Origin: Bacteroidota bacterium
GTDB lineage: Bacteria; Bacteroidota; Bacteroidia; Chitinophagales; Chitinophagaceae
DNA length: 13,104 nucleotides
NCBI GenBank assembly: GCA_023390215.1
Contig: JAEWDG010000098.1
Coordinates: 1-13,104, forward strand
Direction: 5' to 3'
The notes beneath the pieces are model-generated. The model worked only from the letters and a program-made list of their open reading frames with translations, was not told the origin of the DNA and made no database searches. Below are positions 1-6,863 of this stretch, piece after piece. Position numbers and translations under genes: made by a program. The stretch's first letter is position 1. Every line of letters starts with the position of its first letter.

Positions 1-1
1 G

Positions 2-271
2 ATCAGCACAGCGTTAAGGCCTGAAGATGAAATATGGATGAGTGAAATATTTTATGCAGGGGGAACTGCGGTTAAAGATATTTCTGCCCGTGACCTTACC
101 GAAGCGATTGCAGCCAAAGGTAAAAAAGCATATTTCGTTGAGAACAGAAACGATTTCTTTGAGAACGTAAAACCGCACCTCGAAAATCCCGGCGTTCTTC
201 TGTTGATGGGTGCAAGAGATCCTTCACTGGAAAGTTTCGCCCAACAAATTCTTAACGCCTTAAGATCATGA
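2..271 (+). CDS. MurC-like Mur ligase family protein, C-terminal fragment (5' truncated by window edge)
   Basis: The frame is open from base 2 and encodes the last 89 residues of a longer protein; the ATG at 38 is internal, not the start. The fragment carries EIFYAGGTAVKDIS near its beginning and LLLMGARDPSLESFA near its end. From memory these match the C-terminal domain of MurC-type UDP-N-acetylmuramate-alanine ligases, specifically a subgroup ending in a GARDPSL motif. In true MurC this domain binds the incoming amino acid during cytoplasmic peptidoglycan precursor synthesis. The ATP-binding and central domains lie outside the window, so substrate and exact function cannot be judged; a specialised Mur-ligase paralogue is as likely as the housekeeping enzyme. 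Its TGA stop (269-271) overlaps the hutI ATG (268-270) as ATGA, which suggests cotranscription and translational coupling. Confidence 0.75.
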   Translation: MSTALRPEDEIWMSEIFYAGGTAVKDISARDLTEAIAAKGKKAYFVENRNDFFENVKPHLENPGVLLLMGARDPSLESFAQQILNALRS

Positions 272-1512
272 CTGTATTAATAAAAAATATCGGACATCTC
301 GCCGGAGTTTCTGATCCCAAACAACCGTTAAAAGGAAAGCAGTTATCTGAATTGACTGTTATGAAGGATTCCTGGCTGTTGCTGGAGGATGACCGTATTG
401 AAGATATAGGATTTATGTATGAGTTGGAGCTGAAGGTTCCTGAACATCCTTTACATACAATCGATGCAAAGGGTGCATTTATCCTGCCAGCATGGTGCGA
501 CAGCCACACACATATTGTATTTGCAGGGAGCAGGGAAGAGGAGTTCGTTGATAAAATAAAAGGATTAAGCTATGCTGACATTGCTGCAAAAGGCGGCGGA
601 ATATTAAACTCTGCCGGGAAACTTGCAGCTTGTTCAGAAGAACTGTTGTACGAAAAGGCGATGGCACGCATTGAAGAAGTTGCTAAGTTGGGGACAGGTG
701 CGGTGGAAATAAAATCAGGTTACGGACTTTCCGTTGAGGCAGAGCTGAAGATGCTTCGAGTAATTCAGAAAATAAAAAACGGTTCGGAACTCCTGATCCG
801 GTCAAGCTTTTTAGGCGCTCATGCATATCCTGCAAAGTTTCGGGAAGATCATGAAGGATATATCAAACTCATCCTGGACGAAATGCTCCCGGCTATTGGC
901 GCAGAAAAACTGGCAGATTACGTGGATGTGTTTTGTGAAAAGGGTTTCTTTTCCGTTGCTGATATGGAAAGGATTTGCAATGCTGCAGCTAAATACGGGC
1001 TTAAACCAAAACTCCATGTCAATCAACTTAACAGCATTGGCGATATACAATCTGCAGTTAGACTTAATGCTGTTTCCGTAGATCACCTGGAAACGATGAC
1101 GGAAGAAGACGTAAGGGATCTGGCAAATTCGAACAGCATCGGCACATTATTACCCACTGCAGCATATTTTCTAAGAATGAATTACCAGCCTGCACGGCGG
1201 CTTATTGACGAAGGTTGCAGTATTGCTATCGCGAGTGATTTTAATCCCGGATCTTCTCCCAGTGGAAATATGAATGTTGTGGTGAGTATGAGTTGTATTC
1301 AAATGAAGATGTTGCCTGAGGAAGCAGTAAATGCAGCCACAATTCAGGGCGCCTTTGCCATGGAACTGGCCGAATTAACGGGCAGCATCGCGATCGGAAA
1401 AAAAGCCAACCTGATCTTTATGAAAGAGAACATTCCGTCACTGGCTTATATTCCATACGCATTCGGCAGCAATCTGGTGGAGAAGGTGATGCTGAATGGA
1501 AGATTTATTTAA
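268..1512 (+). CDS. hutI: Imidazolonepropionase (HutI)
   Basis: This is a 414-residue cytoplasmic amidohydrolase, the usual length for HutI. It hydrolyses 4-imidazolone-5-propanoate to N-formimidoyl-L-glutamate, the third step of histidine degradation. Visible motifs are the metal-binding DSHTHIVFAG (H80 and H82), EIKSGYGL (148-154), FLGAHAYP with H185, KLHVNQ with H250, SVDHLE with H273, and ASDFNPGSSPSGN with D324. H80, H82, H250 and D324 correspond to the metal ligands known from HutI structures, so the enzyme looks fully active. The ATG at 268 is fixed by the ATGA overlap with the upstream Mur-ligase gene and by the match to family N-termini. Its product is the substrate of FtcD, encoded at 5068. 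The TAA stop overlaps the convergent response-regulator stop by 4 bases, leaving no room for a dedicated terminator. Confidence 0.97.
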   Translation: MTVLIKNIGHLAGVSDPKQPLKGKQLSELTVMKDSWLLLEDDRIEDIGFMYELELKVPEHPLHTIDAKGAFILPAWCDSHTHIVFAGSREEEFVDKIKGLSYADIAAKGGGILNSAGKLAACSEELLYEKAMARIEEVAKLGTGAVEIKSGYGLSVEAELKMLRVIQKIKNGSELLIRSSFLGAHAYPAKFREDHEGYIKLILDEMLPAIGAEKLADYVDVFCEKGFFSVADMERICNAAAKYGLKPKLHVNQLNSIGDIQSAVRLNAVSVDHLETMTEEDVRDLANSNSIGTLLPTAAYFLRMNYQPARRLIDEGCSIAIASDFNPGSSPSGNMNVVVSMSCIQMKMLPEEAVNAATIQGAFAMELAELTGSIAIGKKANLIFMKENIPSLAYIPYAFGSNLVEKVMLNGRFI

Positions 1513-1913
1513 AGACTGAATGGAAGCGAACGGAGATTGGTAACAATTTCTCTTAGCTTATCAGAAAGGATCCTGAAATTGGAGGGTTTTGTAAAAAACA
1601 AATCGGCGCCCAGGCTCTTTGCTTTTTCAATATCATGCGCATTTCTGGATGTCGTGAAAATTACAACCGGAACGGCCTGAAATTTTTCTTCCTGACGGAT
1701 CTGCCGTAAACACTCGAATCCATTAATGATAGGCATATTCAGATCCATGAATATCATCTCCGGTTTGAATCTATTCAGTACTTCTAAAGCCTCGTTGCCA
1801 TTGTTAGCGATTTGACAGGAGATATTGTCATCGATCATTTCCAGTGCATCGGTAAAAAACAATTGATCATCAGCATCGTCTTCTACCAATAATATTTTCT
1901 TAGGTATAATCAT
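1509..1913 (-). CDS. Single-domain response regulator (receiver domain only, Rcp1-like)
   Basis: The protein is 134 residues long and consists of one CheY-like receiver domain with no output domain. Counting from the ATG at 1913, visible parts are the acidic pocket VEDDADD (E11, D12, D13), the phosphoacceptor D57 in FMDLNMP, the Thr of IFTTS (T88), and the invariant Lys of FFTKPS (K109). All the residues needed for phosphorylation are present. The ILLVEDDADDQ start resembles the Rcp1 type that partners bacteriophytochrome-like kinases. It lies 54 bases after the histidine kinase on the same strand and is almost certainly that kinase's partner. A TTG one codon upstream (1916) is a possible alternative start; I prefer the ATG. 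With no DNA-binding domain it must act by protein contact or as a phosphorelay intermediate. Confidence 0.94.
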   Translation of the reverse strand: MIIPKKILLVEDDADDQLFFTDALEMIDDNISCQIANNGNEALEVLNRFKPEMIFMDLNMPIINGFECLRQIRQEEKFQAVPVVIFTTSRNAHDIEKAKSLGADLFFTKPSNFRILSDKLREIVTNLRSLPFSL

Positions 1914-1921
1914 CAATGGGG

Positions 1922-1938
1922 GTAACGGATCGCGTTAC
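1922..1938. repeat. Short perfect inverted repeat between kinase and response-regulator genes
   Basis: GTAACG (1922-1927) and CGTTAC (1933-1938) form a 6-bp perfect inverted repeat around the 5-base spacer GATCG. It sits 8 bases upstream of the response-regulator ATG, inside the kinase-regulator gap. It could be an operator or a small leader hairpin near the start codon. It is short enough to be chance. Confidence 0.35.
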
Positions 1939-1954
1939 ATGCGTTTTTCGCTTG

Positions 1955-1962
1955 CAAATGTA
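1955..1962 (-). promoter_or_regulatory. Candidate Bacteroidota -7 box for the response regulator
   Basis: Read on the minus strand this is TACATTTG, an exact match to the Bacteroidota -7 consensus TAnnTTTG. It lies just after the kinase stop and about 41 bases before the regulator ATG. I see no convincing -33 TTG at the expected distance. It may let the regulator be expressed independently of the kinase. Confidence 0.35.
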
Positions 1963-1967
1963 TAAGA

Positions 1968-4946
1968 TTACGCGCTTATAGGGAAAAAAAGATTAAACAC
2001 AGCTCCCTTGTCGGGGTTACCAATTGCAGTAATAAACCCATGATGATTTCTCATAATTTTCTTACAGATTGCCAGGCCAATTCCCGTTCCTTTATAGCTG
2101 CTTGCACCGTGTAACCGCTGAAATAGTTCAAATATTTTATATGCATATTTCTGTTCGAAACCTATACCATTATCCGTAACCGTAATATGCCAGTAATTTG
2201 GTGATACTTTTTCATCAGGTACACCCACATCAGCTTCCGAAAGACTGCTTGCTTTTATAGTTATGTGCGGGGCAATACCTGCTTTCCGGTATTTCATCGC
2301 GTTGGAGATCAGGTTGCTAAATAGTTGCAGTAATTGTACTTCATCACCGTTGATCTCCGGCAGGTCATCTGTTTCAACTGTTGCACCGGTATCGCTGATT
2401 GCTTCACTTAAATCTTCTTTTACCTGCTCCAGTACATTATTTAAAGATACCCTCGTTAAATATTGCGGCTGATTACTTGTTTGTGAATACCGGATGAGCG
2501 ATTCCAATAAGTTTTGCATGCGCGAAGCTGCACTGTTCATACGGGAGAAATAATCTTTCCCCGTGGACGAAAGATGGTCTTTTTCTTTTTCCGTTATTAA
2601 CTGAGAAAACGCCTGGATTTTTCTAAGCGGTTCCTGCAGATCATGACTTGCGATGTAATTAAATGACTCGAGTTCAGCATTCGTACGTTGCAGTTCCAGA
2701 TTTTTCTGCTCGATGCTTTTCAGGTACTCGAGTTGCTGATCTTCGGCTTTTTTCTTCTCTGTAAGGTTGCGCGTTATCTTCAGGAAACCGGTTACGTTAT
2801 TCTCATCATCATGCAGCGCTGTAAATACCACACTGCTCCAAAAACGTTCACCATTTTTACGCATGCGCCAGCCTTCACTTACGGCTCTGCCTTTTTGCGC
2901 AGCTTCCTTGATCAGTTGCAACGGCAACCCTCTTTCCCTGTCTTCCGGTGTGTAGAATATGGTAAAATTTTTTCCGATCACTTCTTCCGCCTTATATCCT
3001 TTGATTTTTTCCGCACCGGTGTTCCAGTTTTGAATTGTTCCTGAAGTATCAAGCAGTATCACCGCATAGTCCTGCAATTCATTTAGCATATTATAGTAGC
3101 GGTCTTCATTGCGTTGAATCTGCTGTCCCTGTTCTGAAATTTTTAATGTACGTTCTTTCACTTTTTCTTCCAGGCTGGACCTCTCTTCTTTCTGGTCATG
3201 TATGTCGCTGCTTGTTCCCACCCACATAATGGTTTCATCCAGTTCATTTTTTTGGGGAACCGCTTTCGTGAGATGCCATCGGTAATCACCCTGTTTGTTT
3301 TTTAACCGGTGTTCAATCATAAATTCCTTACCCGTTTTTAGTGATTCATTCCACTCGCGCATACTTTTTTCTCTGTCATCCGGATGCACAAAATCCGACC
3401 AGCCGGAATGTAGGGCTTCATCTGAGATCCCGGAATACCGCGAAACAGCGGCGTTCACATAATTAAGATTCCCCTCTGCGTCTGTTGTCCAAACCTGGTC
3501 GGGAATTGAATTTGCCAGTAGCCTGAAGCGAATCTCGTTTTGCCTGAGTTCCTCCCAGAGATTTTTCGATTCTGTTATATCTGCCACGGTACCGGACAAA
3601 CGAAGTGGCTTCCCGTCCTCCCCATAAAAAACTTTGCCCACCGTACGGATCCAGCGGATTTCGCCATCTCCTGATCTCCGGATTCTCGCCTCGTATTCCA
3701 GTTTCCCTGAATGTAACGCGTTCTTAATCGCTTCATCCCGGATTGGCTTATCTGCAGGAAGATAAGTTGCAATCATTTGTTCGTGTGTTGGATCCGCGTC
3801 AGGTCCCCATCCCATGATTGCCCTGGTTCTCAAAGAAGCGCTAACCTTTCCTTCCGCAACATCCCAGTCGAAAATACCCATCTGCGCAGACTCCAGCGCG
3901 ATCCTGGACCTTTCTTCAAGTATCTCGATTTTCTTTCTCGCTTCGATCATTTCATCTACCGCGTACCCAAAGATCAAAACTCCTTTTTTGTCGTTCACAG
4001 AGCTATGATAATATTGAAATAAAATATTGAAAAATCTTTTCTCGGTTATGCCGTCCCGTTCGTAATCAATTTCGAGTTCTCTTGCGTGGAAAGGCTCTCC
4101 GGTGTTGTATACTTCATCAAGCCGGTCAAGGATTCCCTGATCCACCAGTTCAGGAAACGACTCCCGGTACGTGGCTCCGATAAGATCTCTGTTCCCAATA
4201 AGATATTTTGCCGCCTGGTTTAAATAAGCGAACCGGTGTTCAGGTCCTTCCAGCACATTCACAAACGCCGGAATTTGCTGAAAATAATCCTCCATGACCG
4301 AGGCTGTACTCTGGGCTTCAACCTTTGCGATTCCTTCTTTTCTCAACCGGTAATAAGTAAACGCGATCAGACAAATAGCAATTATTGAAAATAGTAGCGC
4401 AGAGAAAGGGGTAACGAATTCAAAATGGCTTTTACTTTCTGACCTTTTTTTGAGATTTTCATTTTCCCTTAAAATCATGGACTCTGAAACTTTTACGAGT
4501 GAATCCATAATGATTTTTCCTTTTGAAAGAATCGGGTCTTTTACTGTAACCGGGTAATAAGGTCTCGACAAAACGAGGTCAATTCTCCCCAGTCTGAGGC
4601 TAATGTAATCTGAAAACTGCTTCCACAATTTTTTTTGCGCCGGGTTTCCTTCTACTGTATACCCGACCTTAGCGACGGTTTCCAACGCTTCTTTTTGAGC
4701 TACCTTAACTATTTTAAGAAAACTGGAATCATGGGTGAGCAGGAAACCTCTTTGTGCGGATTCAGCTTCTGTTACCTTAAATACCGCCTTTTCAATAAGA
4801 AACCGGAGTTCACTTGTCTGGATTACTTCATTTGCCGACTGATTTAGATTACTGATCTGCCGGAATGAGAAAAAAGAGGCAATGACCAGCATTGCGATTA
4901 TCGCAAAGAAGATCACATCAAATAAAAATGGCCATTTCTTTATCAT
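1968..4946 (-). CDS. Membrane hybrid-less sensor histidine kinase: CHASE3, four PAS domains, HisKA, HATPase
   Basis: This is a 992-residue inner-membrane sensor kinase. In order it has TM1 (about 7-28), a CHASE3-type extracellular region with the AESAQRGFLLT motif (61-71), and TM2 (about 180-200). Four PAS-type domains follow (about 218-335, 345-460, 470-585, 615-732), with short coiled-coil linkers. HisKA has the phosphoacceptor H768 in NYIASHDLQEPLRK. The ATPase domain has an N box (N878, N882), DNGIGF (D925) and GTGIGL (953-958), and the protein ends there with no receiver domain. It should autophosphorylate and pass phosphate to the downstream regulator. The frame stays open upstream to 5369, but that part lies antisense to ftcD. 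I chose the ATG at 4946 because it starts directly before TM1 and has a -7-like box upstream. The signal sensed is unknown; the position between hutI and ftcD hints at, but does not show, a link to histidine use. Confidence 0.94.
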   Translation of the reverse strand: MIKKWPFLFDVIFFAIIAMLVIASFFSFRQISNLNQSANEVIQTSELRFLIEKAVFKVTEAESAQRGFLLTHDSSFLKIVKVAQKEALETVAKVGYTVEGNPAQKKLWKQFSDYISLRLGRIDLVLSRPYYPVTVKDPILSKGKIIMDSLVKVSESMILRENENLKKRSESKSHFEFVTPFSALLFSIIAICLIAFTYYRLRKEGIAKVEAQSTASVMEDYFQQIPAFVNVLEGPEHRFAYLNQAAKYLIGNRDLIGATYRESFPELVDQGILDRLDEVYNTGEPFHARELEIDYERDGITEKRFFNILFQYYHSSVNDKKGVLIFGYAVDEMIEARKKIEILEERSRIALESAQMGIFDWDVAEGKVSASLRTRAIMGWGPDADPTHEQMIATYLPADKPIRDEAIKNALHSGKLEYEARIRRSGDGEIRWIRTVGKVFYGEDGKPLRLSGTVADITESKNLWEELRQNEIRFRLLANSIPDQVWTTDAEGNLNYVNAAVSRYSGISDEALHSGWSDFVHPDDREKSMREWNESLKTGKEFMIEHRLKNKQGDYRWHLTKAVPQKNELDETIMWVGTSSDIHDQKEERSSLEEKVKERTLKISEQGQQIQRNEDRYYNMLNELQDYAVILLDTSGTIQNWNTGAEKIKGYKAEEVIGKNFTIFYTPEDRERGLPLQLIKEAAQKGRAVSEGWRMRKNGERFWSSVVFTALHDDENNVTGFLKITRNLTEKKKAEDQQLEYLKSIEQKNLELQRTNAELESFNYIASHDLQEPLRKIQAFSQLITEKEKDHLSSTGKDYFSRMNSAASRMQNLLESLIRYSQTSNQPQYLTRVSLNNVLEQVKEDLSEAISDTGATVETDDLPEINGDEVQLLQLFSNLISNAMKYRKAGIAPHITIKASSLSEADVGVPDEKVSPNYWHITVTDNGIGFEQKYAYKIFELFQRLHGASSYKGTGIGLAICKKIMRNHHGFITAIGNPDKGAVFNLFFPISA

Positions 4947-4967
4947 ACCGGGGATGAAGTCCCGTTT

Positions 4968-4994
4968 CAAAATTATCCTTTCGTTCCTTCCCAA
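4968..4994 (-). promoter_or_regulatory. Candidate Bacteroidota promoter for the histidine kinase
   Basis: On the minus strand, TAATTTTG (4975-4968) matches the Bacteroidota -7 consensus TAnnTTTG exactly. A TTG at 4994-4992 lies 16 bases upstream and could be the -33 element, though the spacing is slightly short. The -7 box ends 21 bases before the chosen ATG at 4946, which supports that start. It sits in the 121-base divergent gap with ftcD. Confidence 0.42.
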
Positions 4995-5043
4995 TGGAAA
5001 TTTCGGGCCGAAAACTTCGGTTTTTAGATTGATCGTTTCGAAG

Positions 5044-5051
5044 CATCTTTG
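5044..5051 (+). promoter_or_regulatory. Weak candidate -7 box for ftcD
   Basis: CATCTTTG differs from TAnnTTTG only at the first base and ends 16 bases before the ftcD ATG at 5068. No well-spaced -33 TTG is visible; the nearest, at 5029-5031, is too close. Offered only as the best candidate in the short divergent gap. Confidence 0.22.
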
Positions 5052-5067
5052 CGCAAACTCCAAAACG

Positions 5068-6744
5068 ATGCAACAGCTTATAGAATGTGTCCCCAATTTC
5101 TCTGAAGGGCGGGATATGAATATCATCAACCAGATTATTTCTTCCATGGAATCTGTGGAAGGAGTAAGGGTACTGAATGTGGATCCAGGAAAAGCAACCA
5201 ACAGAACCGTGGTGACCATGGTTGGCGAGCCAGGTCCGGTCATTGAAGCTGCGTTCAGAGCAATCAAAACCGCAGGTGAACTCATCGATATGTCGCAACA
5301 TAAAGGAGAGCATCCCAGAATGGGTGCAACAGATGTGTGCCCGTTGATCCCCATCGCTAATATCAGCATGGAAGAAACAGCGGAATACGCGGTTAAACTC
5401 GCAGAACGCGTAGGCGCAGCATTACATATTCCGGTTTATTTATATGAGGCAGCTCAAAAAGATAAATCAAGAAGTAATCTTTCCGTTATCCGTTCCGGAG
5501 AATACGAAGGTTTCGCAACCAAGATATTTGATCCTCAGTGGAAACCAGATTTCGGCCCTGTAACATATGATATAAAAAGAGGAGCAACCGTTATTGGAGC
5601 CAGGGATTTTCTGGTAGCCTATAACGTGAACCTGAATACCACTTCAACACGGCGCGCAAATGCCGTTGCGTTTGATATCCGGGAAGCAGGCAGAACTAAG
5701 AAAGAGAATGGAAAACCTGTGAAAGATGCCGATGGAAAGCCGGTGATCATACCGGGGTCGTTGAAGTCTGTAAAAGCAATCGGCTGGTTTATTGAAGAAT
5801 ACGGAATCGCGCAAATTTCTATTAACCTCACAAATATCAATGTTACCCCGATGCATATTGCCTTTGACGAAGCGTGTAAAAAAGCTGCGGAAAGAGGTAT
5901 GCGGGTAACGGGAAGTGAATTGGTAGGCTTAATCCCTTTGAAAGCAATGACAGATGCGGGAAAATATTTTCTGGAAAAGCAGAAGCGAAGCGCAGGTGTT
6001 AGCGAAAAGGAATTGATAAAGATCGCGGTTCGTTCGTTGGGCCTGGATGAACTTTCTCCTTTTAAACCTGAGGAACGCATTATAGAATATCAGTTGAAGA
6101 ATGCATCAGACGAAAAACTTGTGCGCATGAGCCTCAAGGATTTTGCTGATGAAACCGCGAGTGAAAGTCCTGCCCCGGGTGGTGGCTCTATATCAGCTTA
6201 TGCGGGAGCGCTGGGAATTTCCCTTGCAACCATGGTGGCAAATTTATCATCCCATAAACCGGGTTGGGATGAAAGATGGAAAGAATTCAGTGACTGGGCG
6301 GAAAAAGGACAACAATTAAAACAAAAACTTATCTCTCTGGTTGATGCTGACACGGCCGCTTTCAACCGCATCATGGAAGCATTCGCCCTCCCTAAAGGAA
6401 CCGATGAGGAAAAAAAGCAAAGAACAATTGCGATCCAGGCTGCAACGAAAATAGCTATCGAAATTCCTTTTCAGGTTATGCAGGCGGCATTCGATTCAAT
6501 GGAAGTGATAAAAGCAATGGCTGAAACAGGAAATCCAAATTCCATCTCTGATGCAGGTGTAGGTGCGCTCTGCGCCCGTGCTGCAGTTATGGGCGCTTTC
6601 ATGAATGTGCGGATCAATGCAACATCTTTTGAGGATAAGTTGTATGTAGAAGATATAATCTCAAGAGGTAAAGCAATGCAGAATAAAGCGATAGAACGGG
6701 AACAACAGATACTTCAAATTGTGGACAGCAAAATTGGAGTCTAA
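5068..6744 (+). CDS. ftcD: Bifunctional glutamate formimidoyltransferase / formimidoyltetrahydrofolate cyclodeaminase
   Basis: The 558-residue protein joins two enzymes. Residues 1 to about 335 are the formimidoyltransferase, which moves the formimino group of FIGLU to tetrahydrofolate and releases glutamate. Evidence includes ECVPNFSEGRD (6-16), HKGEHPRMGATDVCP with H82 at the position of the porcine catalytic His, and the NLTNINVTPMH segment (253-263). Residues from about 355 are the cyclodeaminase, which makes methenyl-THF and ammonia; it shows ESPAPGGGSISAYAG (366-380), VDADTAAF (425-432) and GNPNSISDAGVGALCARAA (488-506). The ORF is open back to 4882, but the extra 62 codons are antisense to the kinase start and lack family resemblance, so I use the ATG at 5068. 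It is the folate branch of histidine breakdown, directly after HutI in the pathway, and makes a HutG hydrolase unnecessary. Confidence 0.97.
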   Translation: MQQLIECVPNFSEGRDMNIINQIISSMESVEGVRVLNVDPGKATNRTVVTMVGEPGPVIEAAFRAIKTAGELIDMSQHKGEHPRMGATDVCPLIPIANISMEETAEYAVKLAERVGAALHIPVYLYEAAQKDKSRSNLSVIRSGEYEGFATKIFDPQWKPDFGPVTYDIKRGATVIGARDFLVAYNVNLNTTSTRRANAVAFDIREAGRTKKENGKPVKDADGKPVIIPGSLKSVKAIGWFIEEYGIAQISINLTNINVTPMHIAFDEACKKAAERGMRVTGSELVGLIPLKAMTDAGKYFLEKQKRSAGVSEKELIKIAVRSLGLDELSPFKPEERIIEYQLKNASDEKLVRMSLKDFADETASESPAPGGGSISAYAGALGISLATMVANLSSHKPGWDERWKEFSDWAEKGQQLKQKLISLVDADTAAFNRIMEAFALPKGTDEEKKQRTIAIQAATKIAIEIPFQVMQAAFDSMEVIKAMAETGNPNSISDAGVGALCARAAVMGAFMNVRINATSFEDKLYVEDIISRGKAMQNKAIEREQQILQIVDSKIGV

Positions 6745-6765
6745 GCCATTGGGAAAATTCTCTTA

Positions 6766-6798
6766 AAAAGCAGGTTAAAATACCTGCTTTTATTTTTT
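6766..6798 (+). terminator. Rho-independent terminator after ftcD, probably bidirectional
   Basis: A 10-bp perfect stem AAAAGCAGGT (6766-6775) / ACCTGCTTTT (6782-6791) closes a 6-base loop and runs into a T-rich tail to 6798. It lies 22 bases after the ftcD stop. The A-rich left arm gives a T run on the other strand, so it may also stop transcription from the convergent molybdenum operon that ends at 6864. Confidence 0.88.
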
Positions 6799-6830
6799 AA
6801 ACCGGATTAGGTTCGTAGTAAACGTTCATT

Positions 6831-6842
6831 TAGCGATCGCTA
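6831..6842. repeat. 12-bp perfect palindrome in the convergent intergenic region
   Basis: TAGCGATCGCTA is a perfect palindrome 22 bases downstream of the oxidoreductase stop, between two convergent transcription units. It is too short, and lacks a loop, to be a typical terminator. It could be a protein-binding site or chance. Confidence 0.3.
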
Positions 6843-6863
6843 TTCAACTATGAAGGACCGTTT

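Noticed and set aside
821..1081. Plus-strand ORF and matching minus-strand ORF inside hutI
   Set aside because: Both overlap conserved HutI motifs in another frame and show no family resemblance.
4882..5067. Extension of ftcD by 62 residues upstream
   Set aside because: It is antisense to the kinase N-terminus; FtcD proteins begin close to the ECVPNFSEGRD motif, which the ATG at 5068 fits.
4947..5369. Extension of the histidine kinase N-terminus by 141 residues
   Set aside because: The extra part lies antisense to the conserved start of ftcD, has no domain, and precedes a natural start directly before TM1 with a promoter-like box upstream.
5619..6080. 153-residue minus-strand ORF inside ftcD
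   Set aside because: It is a shadow of the conserved ftcD frame, with no recognisable motif and no start signal.
6833..6842. GCGATCGC as a HIP1-type element
   Set aside because: HIP1 is abundant only in cyanobacteria; a single copy here in a Bacteroidota-like genome is not evidence of that.
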